A stretch of 64,000 bases of DNA from CAZWKX01 sp964633975 (GCA_964633975.1 CAZWKX010000006.1:3441-67440); one strand, 5' to 3'. Counted from the stretch's first letter, positions 25,444 to 34,163 are shown. Program-made: numbers and translations. Notes: generated by a model from the letters alone, not told the origin.

Positions 25444-26870
25444 CCGGAGTCGCTCTCGCCGGGCCAGTCGGTGTGGAAGAACTCGCCGCGGGGACGGTCG
25501 GCCCGCTCGTAGGTGTGGGCTCCGAAGTAGTCGCGCTGCGCCTGAATCAGGTTGGCGGGGAGGCGCTCGCTGCGGTACCCGTCGTAGAAGGCCAAGGCGC
25601 TGGCGTGGGCGGGCATGGGCACTCCCGCCTCGGCGGCGCGCGCCACGGTTCTCCGCCAGCCCGGCTGGGCGGCACCGACCGCCTGGGTGAAGAAGGGATC
25701 CAGCAGCAGGCTGGGCAGTTGCGCGTTCCGTCTGAAGGCCTCTTTGATCTCATCGAGGAAAGCGGCTCGGATGATGCATCCCCCCCGCCACAGGAGCGCG
25801 ATGGATACGAAGTCGAGATCCCATTTGTGGTCGACCGCCGCCTGTCGCATGAGGGTGAAACCCTGGGCGTAGGAGACGACCTTCGAGGCGTACAGGGCGT
25901 GTTCCAGGTCCTCGACCACCTCGTCGCCGTCTCTGACGATCGAAGGCTCCGGCCCGGGCAGCACGGCCGCGGCATTCGTGCGCTCTTCCTTGAGCGCCGA
26001 CAGGGATCTGGCGAAGACGGCCTCGGCGACCAGCGTGGCCGGAGTGCCTAGGTCCAGAGCGGAGATTGCGGCCCAGCGCCCGGTGCCCTTCTGGCCGGCT
26101 GCATCCAAGATCTTGTCGAGAAGCAGCTCGCCGTCTTCGCGCCGGGTCAGGATGTCTGCGGTGATCTCGATGAGGTAGGAGTCGAGCCGGCCCGTGTTCC
26201 AAGAAGCGAACACGGCTGCCATGTCGTCGCAGGCCATGCCGAGCCCGGCGCGCATCACGTGGTAGGCCTCGGCGATGAGCTGCATGTCGCCGTACTCGAT
26301 CCCGTTGTGCACCATCTTGACGAAGTGGCCGGCGCCATCGCCGCCCACCCAGTCGCAGCACGGTGTGCCGTCTGCCACCCGGGCCGCCACCGTCTGGAGC
26401 ATGTCCTTGACGATCGGCCATGCCCGCTCCGAGCCCCCCGGCATAATCGACGGCCCGCGGCGAGCCCCTTCCTCGCCGCCTGAGATGCCGGCGCCCACGT
26501 AGAGCAGCCCGTGCGCCTCGACGGCATGGGTGCGACGGATGGTGTCGCGAAAGTGCGAGTTGCCGCCGTCGATGATGACGTCCCCCGGATCGAGCAGGGG
26601 GATGAGTTCGGTGACTACGGCGTCGACGGGGTCGCCCGCTTTCACCATCAGCACCATGCGTCGTGGCGGGGTGATCCACCCGACCAGCTCCTCGAGGCTG
26701 TAGGCAGCGGCGATGTCGACGCCGCCGGCCCGCGAGGAGGTGAACTCCTCGGTCTTGGAGGCGGTGCGGTTGTAGACGACGACGGAGTAGCCGTGATCGC
26801 CCAGGTTGAGGGCGAGGCTGCGCCCCATGACTCCCAGGCCGATGAGTCCGACATCGGCGTTTCCGGCCAC
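25440..26870 (-). CDS. gnd: 6-Phosphogluconate dehydrogenase, decarboxylating
   Basis: 476 residues from a GTG with AAGGAGG 4 nt upstream. The N-terminus carries the Rossmann motif GLIGLGVMGRSLALNL and NRT, as in NADP-dependent forms. The substrate site is GISGGEEGARRGPSIMPGG and the catalytic Lys is in GHFVKMVHNGIEYGDMQLI. Length is that of the long, dimeric form. It is paired with zwf by a 4-bp overlap; no 6-phosphogluconolactonase gene lies between or beside them. Confidence 0.96.
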   Translation of the reverse strand: MAGNADVGLIGLGVMGRSLALNLGDHGYSVVVYNRTASKTEEFTSSRAGGVDIAAAYSLEELVGWITPPRRMVLMVKAGDPVDAVVTELIPLLDPGDVIIDGGNSHFRDTIRRTHAVEAHGLLYVGAGISGGEEGARRGPSIMPGGSERAWPIVKDMLQTVAARVADGTPCCDWVGGDGAGHFVKMVHNGIEYGDMQLIAEAYHVMRAGLGMACDDMAAVFASWNTGRLDSYLIEITADILTRREDGELLLDKILDAAGQKGTGRWAAISALDLGTPATLVAEAVFARSLSALKEERTNAAAVLPGPEPSIVRDGDEVVEDLEHALYASKVVSYAQGFTLMRQAAVDHKWDLDFVSIALLWRGGCIIRAAFLDEIKEAFRRNAQLPSLLLDPFFTQAVGAAQPGWRRTVARAAEAGVPMPAHASALAFYDGYRSERLPANLIQAQRDYFGAHTYERADRPRGEFFHTDWPGESDSG

Positions 26871-26971
26871 CGATCCTCCTTCGTCCCCGTGGTCAGGCAG
26901 GGTAATGGCGCCCGGATTGCGCCGCTTCCGGCTTGCGCCGGCCCCTTCTGCGCTTCGGGCTTCTCCCTCGG

Positions 26972-28474
26972 CTAGGGCAGCTCCGGGAACGGCGGCATGG
27001 CGGGTTCATATAGCCAGGCATAAAAGAAATCTTCCAGGTCACGGCCGCTGATGCTCTCGGCGACTGCGATGAAGTCGTCGGTTGAAGCGTTGCCGTAGGC
27101 GAACGTGTCGGCGTAGGTGCGAATGATGTCGAAGAAGACATGGTCGCCCAGCTCGGCGCGCAGGGCGTGCAGGGTCAGCGCGCCGCGCAGGTAGACGGAG
27201 TCGCCGAAGAGCTCGAGGACCCCGGGATCGCCGGGCGGATTCAGGTCGGTTCCCGCCATTTGCCGGTAGATCTGCTCGGCGTAGGAGAGCATGGCTTCCC
27301 TCCCTTCGGTGTGCTCGATCCAAAGCCACTCGGCGTATGAGGCGAAACCCTCATTGAGCCAAATGTCCTGCCAGGTGGCCGGCGTGATGCTGTCGCCGAA
27401 CCACTGGTGAGCCAGCTCGTGGAGCACGACGATCTCGAGGATGTCAGAGCCGATCCAAGCGTCGCCGAACACACTCAGGGTCTGGTTTTCCAGCGCTGCG
27501 GGCAGATTGGGAACGAGGGCGTGGCCGTAGGTGTCGAAGGGGTAGGGGCCGAACAGGGTCTCGAGGTACTCGATCATCTCGCCGGAGCGAGCGAATTCGG
27601 CGACACTCAAGGGGTCGACCCAGGCCGGCAGGTAGTCGCGGATGGTGACGCCGGGAGGGCCGGGCCGCTCTACGCGCTCCATCTCGGCGACCACGATTGT
27701 GGCCAGGTAGGTTGCCATCGGGTAGGGCATGTCCCAGACGTAGGTCAAGTCGCCTTCATCGCCGACGCTGTGTGTGGTCGACTGCGTCTGGTCCAGTGAG
27801 CCGTTGGCCGCAACAACGTACGGGCTGGGGACGGTGATCCGGAAGGTGAAGGTGGCTTTGTCGGAGGGGTGGTCGTTGCAGGGGAACCAGGTGCGGGCCG
27901 CGTCCGGCTCGGCGACCACGTAGACGGCCTGGCCCGTGTGCAGCCAGCCGAAGGGGAACGAATCGGAGGCGAAGTGCCAGGTGTTCGGGATACCTCCGTA
28001 GGTGAGAGTGGCGGTGAAGGCTTCACCGGCGGGGAGGGCCGCGGCCGGCACGACGGTCAGCTCGCCGCCGTCTCGTGAGTAGGTCGCGGCTGCGCCGTCG
28101 ACGGTCACCTCCTCGAGGGTGAGTCCTATGAGGTCGAGATTGAACGCCGAAAGGCCTTGAGTGGCGGCGGCTTCGATGGTGACTTCGCCGTGGAGCGCGC
28201 CTTCTACGGGGTCGACGGTCAGATCGAGGGTGTAGTGCTCGACGTCGTAGCCGCCATTGCCGAGCATCGGGTAGTAGGGGTCATCGAGGCCCTCGGAGCC
28301 CGGTGAGAAGCCCGAGTCGAGCGAGGTTGTTGTGGTCGAGGTGGTCACCTGGGTCGTGGGAGGTGCCTCGAAGGTGGTCGTCGTCGTGGTGCTGGTGGAC
28401 GAGACGGCCGTGCTCGAGCTGCATGCTGCAGCGAACACAACGAGCGCGACGAGCCCCGAGGTTCGCCGTATCAC
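26972..28474 (-). CDS. M1-family zinc aminopeptidase lipoprotein
   Basis: 500 residues from a GTG. A lipobox (FAAAC, Cys18) implies a membrane-anchored lipoprotein, followed by a Thr-rich linker to about residue 50. The M1 domain is complete: an AALENQT version of the GAMEN exopeptidase motif, then HELAH at 352-356 and the third zinc ligand Glu375, 18 residues on as in the family. The C-terminal helical domain of large M1 enzymes is missing, as in short actinobacterial forms. The -10-like TAGCCT lies 6 nt before the GTG with no Shine-Dalgarno. Confidence 0.92.
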   Translation of the reverse strand: MIRRTSGLVALVVFAAACSSSTAVSSTSTTTTTTFEAPPTTQVTTSTTTTSLDSGFSPGSEGLDDPYYPMLGNGGYDVEHYTLDLTVDPVEGALHGEVTIEAAATQGLSAFNLDLIGLTLEEVTVDGAAATYSRDGGELTVVPAAALPAGEAFTATLTYGGIPNTWHFASDSFPFGWLHTGQAVYVVAEPDAARTWFPCNDHPSDKATFTFRITVPSPYVVAANGSLDQTQSTTHSVGDEGDLTYVWDMPYPMATYLATIVVAEMERVERPGPPGVTIRDYLPAWVDPLSVAEFARSGEMIEYLETLFGPYPFDTYGHALVPNLPAALENQTLSVFGDAWIGSDILEIVVLHELAHQWFGDSITPATWQDIWLNEGFASYAEWLWIEHTEGREAMLSYAEQIYRQMAGTDLNPPGDPGVLELFGDSVYLRGALTLHALRAELGDHVFFDIIRTYADTFAYGNASTDDFIAVAESISGRDLEDFFYAWLYEPAMPPFPELP

Positions 28475-28480
28475 AGAGGC

Positions 28481-28486
28481 AGGCTA
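28481..28486 (-). promoter_or_regulatory. -10-like TAGCCT 6 nt before the M1 peptidase start
   Basis: TAGCCT, then 6 nt, then GTG, with no Shine-Dalgarno; fits a leaderless transcript. No -35 is obvious. Confidence 0.4.
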
Positions 28487-28630
28487 CCGCGTCGGTATTC
28501 ACGGCACCGACCCGACGTCGCACCTGGGTGCCCATCACCTTCCGGGCCGCCATATCTGTCGCAGACGATTCGTACGCTTCTGAAGGAAGACGGAAACACC
28601 CTCGAAGCCAGCAGAAGGATGGGAGGAGCC

Positions 28631-28822
28631 ATGCTCATTGACTGCGACCGCTGCGTCGGCCGGCACTCCGACGCATGCCGCGATTGTGTCGTGACCCACC
28701 TGCTCCACGGTTGGGTCGGGCGCATCGAGGTTGGCGAGCGGCAGGCCGAGGCTCTCGAGGTGCTCGCCGATCACGGCCTGGTGCCGCGCCTTCGGCTTCA
28801 TCGGCGCGCGGCGAACGACTGA
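28631..28822 (+). CDS. Small Cys-rich conserved hypothetical protein
   Basis: 63 residues from ATG 28631, preceded by GGGAGGAGCC. The N-terminus MLIDCDRCVGRHSDACRDCVV has four Cys in a CxxC-x6-CxxC arrangement, suggesting a zinc or Fe-S site. The second half is helical (GERQAEALEVLADHGLVPRL). I recall similar short actinobacterial proteins of unknown function but no named family. It ends 19 bp before queG on the same strand. Confidence 0.75.
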   Translation: MLIDCDRCVGRHSDACRDCVVTHLLHGWVGRIEVGERQAEALEVLADHGLVPRLRLHRRAAND

Positions 28823-28829
28823 ACGGCCC

Positions 28830-28835
28830 TACGCT
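28830..28835 (+). promoter_or_regulatory. queG: -10-like TACGCT 6 nt before queG start
   Basis: TACGCT, 6 nt, then GTG with no Shine-Dalgarno. It supports GTG 28842 as the start. Confidence 0.4.
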
Positions 28836-28841
28836 GTTGCT

Positions 28842-29942
28842 GTGGATCTGGTCGAACGCATCCGCGCCACGGCGGTGAACTCGGGTCTCGTCGATGTGGG
28901 CATCTGCGGAGTCGAGACGTTCTCGGAAGCGTTGGAAGCCATCAAGCTCCGGATCGAGGCCGGGTTCCATGCTGGCATGGCCTTCACCTTCGGCGACCCG
29001 GCCAGTGCCACGGACGTGCGCGCCTCTTTTCCTTGGGCGGAGCGGCTCGTCGTCGGAGCCCTTGCCTACCTTCCCGCCGCCGGGTCTCCCGGGCCGGCCG
29101 TGGCCGGAACGGCCCGCGTGGCCCGGTTCGCCGTTGAGGACTATTACCTGCCTCTGCGGCGCGGCCTCGAGGCGGTAGCCCACGTCATACGCGAAGAGGG
29201 AAGCAGCGCCGAGATCGTCATCGACGACAGTCGGCTGATGGATCGGGTGGCCGCGGTGCACGCCGGCGTCGGCTGGTGGGGCAAGAGCGCCATGGTCCTG
29301 GTCCCCGCGTACGGCCCTTGGGTCCTTCTGGGCAGCGTCGTCACCGACTTGATACTGCCGACCGACCGGCCCATGTGGCGGGACTGTGGTACGTGCACCG
29401 CCTGCATGCCGGCGTGCCCCACCGGAGCCATCGTGGCCCCGGGGGTAGTCGATGCGAGGCGATGCCTCTCCTACCTGGCCCAGTCACCGGGAATCATTCC
29501 CCGCGAGCTGCGCAGCGTTATGGGCGACCGGCTCTACGGCTGCGATGATTGCCTTGAAGTCTGTCCGCCGGGGGGGCGGCTGCTCGAAACGGCTACCGAG
29601 AGGCGCGGACGGGTCGATGTGGCTGATGTGCTCACCGCCGATGATGCCAAGCTGCTCGCTCGCTTTGGGCACTTCTACATACCGGATCGAGAGGTGCGGC
29701 ATCTCCGGCGTAATGCTCTCGTCGTCGTCGGGAACACGGGCGATGCCGAAGCCGTGCCCCTCGTGTTGCCCTTCCTGGGGCACCACGACTGGCTGCTTCG
29801 GCTCCATGCCGCCTGGGCGCTGGGGCGCCTGGGAGGTGCTGCCGCCCTCCTCGCGCTACGAATGAGGTCGAGCGGAGAACGCCGCACGGAGGTCACTGAG
29901 GAGATCCTCCTGTCGCTGGCTGATGCCGAGGAGTCGGCTTGA
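28842..29942 (+). CDS. queG: Epoxyqueuosine reductase
   Basis: 366 residues from GTG 28842. QueG uses cobalamin and two [4Fe-4S] clusters to reduce epoxyqueuosine in tRNA, the last step of queuosine synthesis. The catalytic region DDSRLMDRVAAVHAGVGWWGKS is present. The clusters are carried by CGTCTACMPACPTGAI and the later CDDCLEVCPPG. The C-terminus has a HEAT-like repeat (WLLRLHAAWALGRLGG), also found in QueG. No other queuosine gene is in the window. Confidence 0.93.
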   Translation: MDLVERIRATAVNSGLVDVGICGVETFSEALEAIKLRIEAGFHAGMAFTFGDPASATDVRASFPWAERLVVGALAYLPAAGSPGPAVAGTARVARFAVEDYYLPLRRGLEAVAHVIREEGSSAEIVIDDSRLMDRVAAVHAGVGWWGKSAMVLVPAYGPWVLLGSVVTDLILPTDRPMWRDCGTCTACMPACPTGAIVAPGVVDARRCLSYLAQSPGIIPRELRSVMGDRLYGCDDCLEVCPPGGRLLETATERRGRVDVADVLTADDAKLLARFGHFYIPDREVRHLRRNALVVVGNTGDAEAVPLVLPFLGHHDWLLRLHAAWALGRLGGAAALLALRMRSSGERRTEVTEEILLSLADAEESA

Positions 29943-29972
29943 CGTCCGGCGAGGCCGTCACCGTCCCGGATC

Positions 29973-30713
29973 ATGGCTGAAATCGATTTCGAGGATCTTG
30001 CCGCAGGGTACGAGCACCGGCCTCCAAGCCCGTCGGCACTGTGCCGGGCACGCGGGGAGGCGCGGGCGGCAAACCTGGGGCCGGGTCGGCTGGGCGTCGA
30101 TGTCGGAGGTGGCCGGGGCCATCATGCGGCCGAATTCGCCGCCACCGGCGCCGCCGCAGTGGTGATCGATCTGTCGCCGGCGATGGCCGCGGCGGCAGCG
30201 GCTCATGCCGGTGTCGAAGCCATCGTCGGCGACGGCCGCCGCCTTCCGCTGGCGGCCGGGATCGCCGACCTCGTGTACTTCCATCTGTCTCTTCAGTACG
30301 GGGGCTGGCCGCGCATGCTGGACGAGGCGTCCCGGGTGACACGAGATGGCGGGCTCGTCGTCGTATGGACCTTGGCGCGGGAGCACTTCGCCGAGAGTTT
30401 CCTTGCCGGTTGGTTCCCCTCGGTGGTTGCGATTGACGAGACCCGGTTTCCCGACCCTGCTCAGGTGGCGGCACACCTTCACGATGGCGGGTTGATCGAA
30501 GTGGAGGTCGGCGGGGAGGTGGAGACCGTGACACGGCGGGCGGGGGAGTGGAGACTGGCGGTGGAGGGAAGGTTCGTCAGCACCCTTCAGATGCTCGATG
30601 CCGAGGAGGTTCGCAGTGGCCTCGCCGCGTTCGCCGCCGCTCATCCGGACGACGACGAGTCCCTCTGCTACCGGCTGGTGTGGAGGCGCGTGAAGGGACG
30701 AGTTGCTCGCTAG
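29973..30713 (+). CDS. SAM-dependent class I methyltransferase
   Basis: 246 residues. The SAM-binding motif I is GVDVGGGRGHHAAEFA, the acidic loop at the end of beta 2 is VVIDLSP, and motif II/III is VGDGRRLPLAAGIADLVYFHLSLQYGGWP, as in Methyltransf_11 proteins. The substrate is unknown. The ATG at 29973 lacks a clear Shine-Dalgarno. Its 3' end almost reaches the SRPBCC gene, which suggests co-transcription. Confidence 0.85.
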   Translation: MAEIDFEDLAAGYEHRPPSPSALCRARGEARAANLGPGRLGVDVGGGRGHHAAEFAATGAAAVVIDLSPAMAAAAAAHAGVEAIVGDGRRLPLAAGIADLVYFHLSLQYGGWPRMLDEASRVTRDGGLVVVWTLAREHFAESFLAGWFPSVVAIDETRFPDPAQVAAHLHDGGLIEVEVGGEVETVTRRAGEWRLAVEGRFVSTLQMLDAEEVRSGLAAFAAAHPDDDESLCYRLVWRRVKGRVAR

Positions 30714-30744
30714 CCTTCGTGGGACCGGCGGTGAGGAGTATGAC

Positions 30745-31203
30745 GTGGAAGGGACTGTGCGCTGCACCGAGACTACGGCTTCCCCGGAGGTTCTCTTCTC
30801 TGTTGCCGCCGACCTGGCCGCCTATCCCGAGTGGGCGAGTGGAGTCCGCACCGTCGAGGTGCTCGCCGTCGATTCCGAGGGTCGGCCCAGCAGAGCGCGT
30901 TTCGAGATCGACGGTTTCATCCGCAAGATCTCCTATGAGCTGGAGTACACCTACGACCCGCCGCGGCGATTGGAGTGGAAAGCCGTTCCGGGCCCGGACA
31001 TCAAGGCCATGGACGGGTATTACGAGTTCGAGCCGCTCGAGGGCGGGGGCACGCAGATCCTGTACGCCCTCAGGGTGGCGCCTGCCTTTGTGGTGCCCGG
31101 CTTCCTCAGGCGGCAGGCCGAGAAAGAGATTGTGAAGCGGGCGGTCCGCGGCCTCAAGCAGTACGCGGAAGACATCGAATCCGGGGCCGTGTCCTCGGAT
31201 TAG
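30745..31203 (+). CDS. SRPBCC (polyketide cyclase/START-like) protein
   Basis: 152 residues from GTG 30745, which has GAGGAG 6 nt upstream. The sequence follows the SRPBCC/coenzyme Q-binding Coq10 type fold: TTASPEVLFSVAADLAAYPEWASGV at the start, a beta-rich middle (YELEYTYDPPRRLEW), and a long C-terminal helix. These proteins hold lipophilic ligands in a cavity. A 15-bp bidirectional terminator follows. Confidence 0.85.
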   Translation: MEGTVRCTETTASPEVLFSVAADLAAYPEWASGVRTVEVLAVDSEGRPSRARFEIDGFIRKISYELEYTYDPPRRLEWKAVPGPDIKAMDGYYEFEPLEGGGTQILYALRVAPAFVVPGFLRRQAEKEIVKRAVRGLKQYAEDIESGAVSSD

Positions 31204-31215
31204 GAGGGCTATGCG

Positions 31216-31252
31216 ACCCCGGAGGCCCGCTCGGCGTGCGGGCCTCCGGGGT
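31216..31252. terminator. Bidirectional terminator between SRPBCC gene and hsp20
   Basis: A perfect 15-bp stem (31216-31230 with 31238-31252) and a 7-nt loop TCGGCGT in the 72 bp between two convergent stop codons. Very GC-rich, no T-tract on either side. Confidence 0.85.
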
Positions 31253-31275
31253 GCTGGTGGGCGTCTGGGAGGGGA

Positions 31276-31689
31276 TCAGGAAGCGACGTCCACCTTGACC
31301 TTGCGGGGAAGTACCTCGGGCCGACGAGGAATGACCACCTCGAGCAGGCCGTTGTTCGTCTTGGCCGAGATCTCCTCGGCGTTGAGGCCTTCGGGGAGCA
31401 CGAGCGTGCGCTTGAACTCTCCGCTGAAGATCTCGCGACGGTGGTAGCTGCCTTCGTCGATCGTCTCATCGAATTGGCGCTTGCCGGTGATCGTGAGTGT
31501 GCGGTCCTCGACTGTGATGTCGATGCCGTCGGCGGCGACGCCGGGTACCTCGACACGTACGACCAGGTCCTTCTCTCGATCGAAAGCATCGATGCGTGGC
31601 CACCAGCCGGCACCTGAGGCCGTGCCTCGCTCCAAGAAGCGGTCGAGCTCGCCGAAGAGCGAGAACGGATCAAACCTGACCAGATCCAT
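31276..31689 (-). CDS. Hsp20/alpha-crystallin small heat-shock protein
   Basis: 137 residues. A short N-terminal arm (DPFSLFGELDRFLE) is followed by the alpha-crystallin domain, with VEVPGVAADGIDITVEDRTLTI, the FKRTLVLPEGLNAEEISA strand region and GLLEVVIPR. The C-terminal anchoring I-x-I motif is reduced (EVLPRKVKV). It acts as an ATP-independent holdase oligomer. GGAAGGAG precedes the ATG. It has its own promoter overlapped by two inverted repeats, so regulation by a heat-shock repressor is likely. Confidence 0.95.
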   Translation of the reverse strand: MDLVRFDPFSLFGELDRFLERGTASGAGWWPRIDAFDREKDLVVRVEVPGVAADGIDITVEDRTLTITGKRQFDETIDEGSYHRREIFSGEFKRTLVLPEGLNAEEISAKTNNGLLEVVIPRRPEVLPRKVKVDVAS

Positions 31690-31718
31690 GATCTTCTCCT
31701 TCCGTGACCTTTCTTAGG

Positions 31719-31766
31719 GCTATCATAGCTATAAACCTGATAGCACTCAACCTATATTCCCTGAGT
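31719..31766 (-). promoter_or_regulatory. hsp20 promoter with two adjoining inverted repeats
   Basis: On the minus strand, -35 TTGAGT (31750-31745), a 17-bp spacer and -10 TATGAT (31727-31722) form a good sigma-70-type promoter. GCTATCA (31719-31725) and TGATAGC (31738-31744), spaced 12 nt, cover the -10 and spacer. Directly adjacent, ACTCA (31745-31749) and TGAGT (31762-31766), also spaced 12 nt, cover the -35. The segment is clearly AT-richer than its surroundings. It is neither CIRCE nor the HspR HAIR element in standard orientation. Confidence 0.75.
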
Positions 31767-31903
31767 AGGGTCTTCAAGCAGTTGGTCAGGCGCCGAAAAG
31801 TCCGGTGCTGCGGCGACGACGCCCGAGGGCGAGGCGTAGCCCGGCCGAGGCCGTGATGCTGCAGACGGGTTCCGATAGGCTGGGAGGTCGAAAGGGAGCT
31901 GAG

Positions 31904-32275
31904 GTGGCGGTTCTATCGACATTGCGCGATGCTGCTGCGGCCGTGCCGGCCGTGATCAAGCTGGCTGCACGGCTCGCCGTCGATTCCCGAGTGGACCTGC
32001 GGGCGCGGCTGGTCGTCGCCGGCGCCGTCGGCTACACCTTGCTTCCGATAGACATCGTGCCCGATTGGGTCCCGGTGCTGGGGCGACTCGATGACGTCGT
32101 CGTGGCCGCGTTGGCCATGAAGATCCTGCTGGATGAAGCCGGTGAGGAGGTCGTACGAGAGCATTGGGATGGGAGCGAGCAGGCGTTGCGGGCCTTCGAG
32201 GAGATCGTCGAGTGGCTGGCCGGCGCCGTGCCCGCCCGTCTGCGTCGGCTGGTTGCGGGAGGGCTGCAGCCTTGA
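31904..32275 (+). CDS. DUF1232 (YkvA-like) membrane-associated protein
   Basis: 123 residues from GTG 31904 with GGGAG 5 nt upstream. The DUF1232 core is YTLLPIDIVPDWVPVLGRLDDVVVAALAMKIL, a hydrophobic hairpin with the conserved D-P-D-x-P/LDD pattern. Function unknown. Its TGA overlaps the TTG start of the next gene. Confidence 0.88.
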   Translation: MAVLSTLRDAAAAVPAVIKLAARLAVDSRVDLRARLVVAGAVGYTLLPIDIVPDWVPVLGRLDDVVVAALAMKILLDEAGEEVVREHWDGSEQALRAFEEIVEWLAGAVPARLRRLVAGGLQP

Positions 32276-32952
32276 GCGCAGGCAGGGCCGTGATCGGGGC
32301 TGCGCTCGTGGCGGTTGGGGTCTTACTCCTGGCCGACGTCGCAGGGCTCGCCAAGGCCGGGGGGATCATCGCCGACTGGTGGCCTCTCCTGCTCGTGGCT
32401 CTCGGGATCGTGCAAGCGTCCTCGGGCGGGGGATTCGGGGTCGTGTCCACGGTGCTGGTGGTCGGTGGGATCGTGCTGCTCGGGGTCACGACGGGCCTGT
32501 TCGGTGAGGACATCGGCGGTGCGGCTTGGGCGGTGGCGCTGATCGCCGCCGGTGGCTGGGTGCTGATGGGATGGGGACGTCGCCGCTCGTCGGCATCGGC
32601 CGAGTCGGAGCTGTCCGGCTTGTCCATCTTCAACGTGGTGAAGCTGATGAACCGGTCACCGGCGCTTCGTGCCGGGGCGCTCACCGCCGTGCTCGGGACC
32701 CTGCGCATGGACCTGACCCGTGCCACGCTCGACCCTGCAGGCGCCCGGGTGTCGGCGACCGCGGTGCTCGGGGCCATCGACATCATCGTTCCCAAGGGAT
32801 GGCAGGTCGAGGTGCGAGGCCTTCCCATCTTCGGCGGGTGGGACGACACGACCTCCAAGGCCGAACACGGGTCGGGCTCAGCCGTGTTTCGCGTGCAGGC
32901 ACTCGTCGTGTTCGGCGGGGTTGAGGTGAAGCACCACAGCCGTTGGATCTGA
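32272..32952 (+). CDS. LiaF-like membrane protein (cell-envelope stress type)
   Basis: 226 residues from TTG 32272 (TTGA overlap, GGGAGG 9 nt upstream); GTG 32290 is an alternative. Four short membrane segments fill the first 100 residues. The C-terminal soluble part (TAVLGTLRMDLTRATLDP, then ATAVLGAIDIIVPKGW, then GWDD) is the right-handed beta-helix of the LiaF/DUF2154 family, whose members tune LiaRS-type envelope stress systems. No LiaRS genes are adjacent. Confidence 0.83.
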   Translation: MSAGRAVIGAALVAVGVLLLADVAGLAKAGGIIADWWPLLLVALGIVQASSGGGFGVVSTVLVVGGIVLLGVTTGLFGEDIGGAAWAVALIAAGGWVLMGWGRRRSSASAESELSGLSIFNVVKLMNRSPALRAGALTAVLGTLRMDLTRATLDPAGARVSATAVLGAIDIIVPKGWQVEVRGLPIFGGWDDTTSKAEHGSGSAVFRVQALVVFGGVEVKHHSRWI

Positions 32953-32987
32953 CACATACAATGACCCCTCGTTTGCGAGGAGTCGAA

Positions 32988-34163
32988 GTGGAGTTCCGCC
33001 GTATCCCAAACCTGCCTCCCTATGTGTTTGCCGAGATCGACGCGCTGAAGGCGGCGGCGCGTCGAGCCGGCGAGGACGTCGTGGACCTAGGATTCGGGAA
33101 CCCCGACATCCCGTCGCCCGACAGCGTGATCGACAAGCTCTGCGAGGCGGCGCGCAACCCCCGCAATCATCGCTACTCCTCGTCGCGTGGCCTGCCCAAT
33201 CTGCGCAAAGCCGTCGCCGATCGGTATCGGCGACGCTTCGGCGTCGAGGTCGATCCCGAGACCGAGGTGCTCACCACCATCGGCGCCAAGGAGGGCGTGG
33301 CGCATCTGATGTGGGTGCTGGTGCAGCCCGGCGACGGCGCCGTGGTTCCTGAGCCGGCGTACCCCATTCACGTCTATGCGGCCGTTCTCGCAGGAGCCGA
33401 GGTGCACCGGGTTCCGATAGGGGTGAAGCCGGACGTGTACTTCATGCACATAGCCGAGGTGTTCCGCACCACATGGCCTCGCCCCCGTGTGATCGTGGTC
33501 AACTTCCCCCACAACCCGACGACGGCGTGCGTGGATCTCGACTTCTATGTCCGTCTGGTCGATTTCGCCAGTGAGCAGAGGGCCTTCATCGTCAGCGACC
33601 TCGCCTATGCGGACATCATCTACGGCGACTACCGGCCGCCGAGCCTTCTTGAGGTACCCGGGGCCAAGGACGTCGGCGTTGAGCTCTACACGCTCACCAA
33701 GGGCCACTCCATGGCCGGCTGGCGCGTTGGGTTCGTCGTAGGCAATGCCAAGGCCGTTGCCGCTCTGGCCCGGCTCAAGTCCTACTTGGACTACGGGACG
33801 TTCCAGCCCATCCAGATCGCTTCGATCATTGCGCTCAATGAGGAAGACGAGTACCCGAAGAAGATCTCGGAGATCTACCGGGCCCGCCGGGACACGCTGG
33901 TCGATGGGCTCAACCGCGCCGGCTGGGATGTGGAGAAGCCGAAGGGGACCATGTTCGTGTGGGCCAAGATCCCCGACGCATTCGTCAAGATGGGCTCACT
34001 GGAGTTCTGCAAGCTGCTGCTGCGTGAGGCGAAGGTGGCGGCGAGCCCCGGCCTCGGCTTCGGCCCCACGGCCGACGGCTACGTGCGGTTTGCCTTGGTC
34101 GAGAACGAACACCGCACCGCACAGGCGGCGCGTGGGATACGCCGGGCCCTGGAGAAAATGTGA
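32988..34163 (+). CDS. Class I/II aminotransferase (AlaC/YfdZ-like)
   Basis: 391 residues from GTG 32988 (GAGGAG 5 nt upstream), starting EFRRIPNLPPYVFAEID as AlaC proteins do. PLP-binding features are NFPHNPTTA, DLAYADIIYG and the lysine in LTKGHSMAGWRVGFV. AlaC/YfdZ enzymes convert pyruvate and glutamate to alanine; LL-diaminopimelate and aspartate aminotransferases are near relatives, so the substrate is uncertain. It converges with the phosphorylase gene with only 4 bp between them. Confidence 0.87.
   Translation: MEFRRIPNLPPYVFAEIDALKAAARRAGEDVVDLGFGNPDIPSPDSVIDKLCEAARNPRNHRYSSSRGLPNLRKAVADRYRRRFGVEVDPETEVLTTIGAKEGVAHLMWVLVQPGDGAVVPEPAYPIHVYAAVLAGAEVHRVPIGVKPDVYFMHIAEVFRTTWPRPRVIVVNFPHNPTTACVDLDFYVRLVDFASEQRAFIVSDLAYADIIYGDYRPPSLLEVPGAKDVGVELYTLTKGHSMAGWRVGFVVGNAKAVAALARLKSYLDYGTFQPIQIASIIALNEEDEYPKKISEIYRARRDTLVDGLNRAGWDVEKPKGTMFVWAKIPDAFVKMGSLEFCKLLLREAKVAASPGLGFGPTADGYVRFALVENEHRTAQAARGIRRALEKM

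Noticed and set aside
31719..31766. CIRCE or HspR HAIR element upstream of hsp20
   Set aside because: CIRCE sequence absent; the HAIR order CTTGAGT-N7-ACTCAAG is not met (half-sites are reversed and spaced 12).
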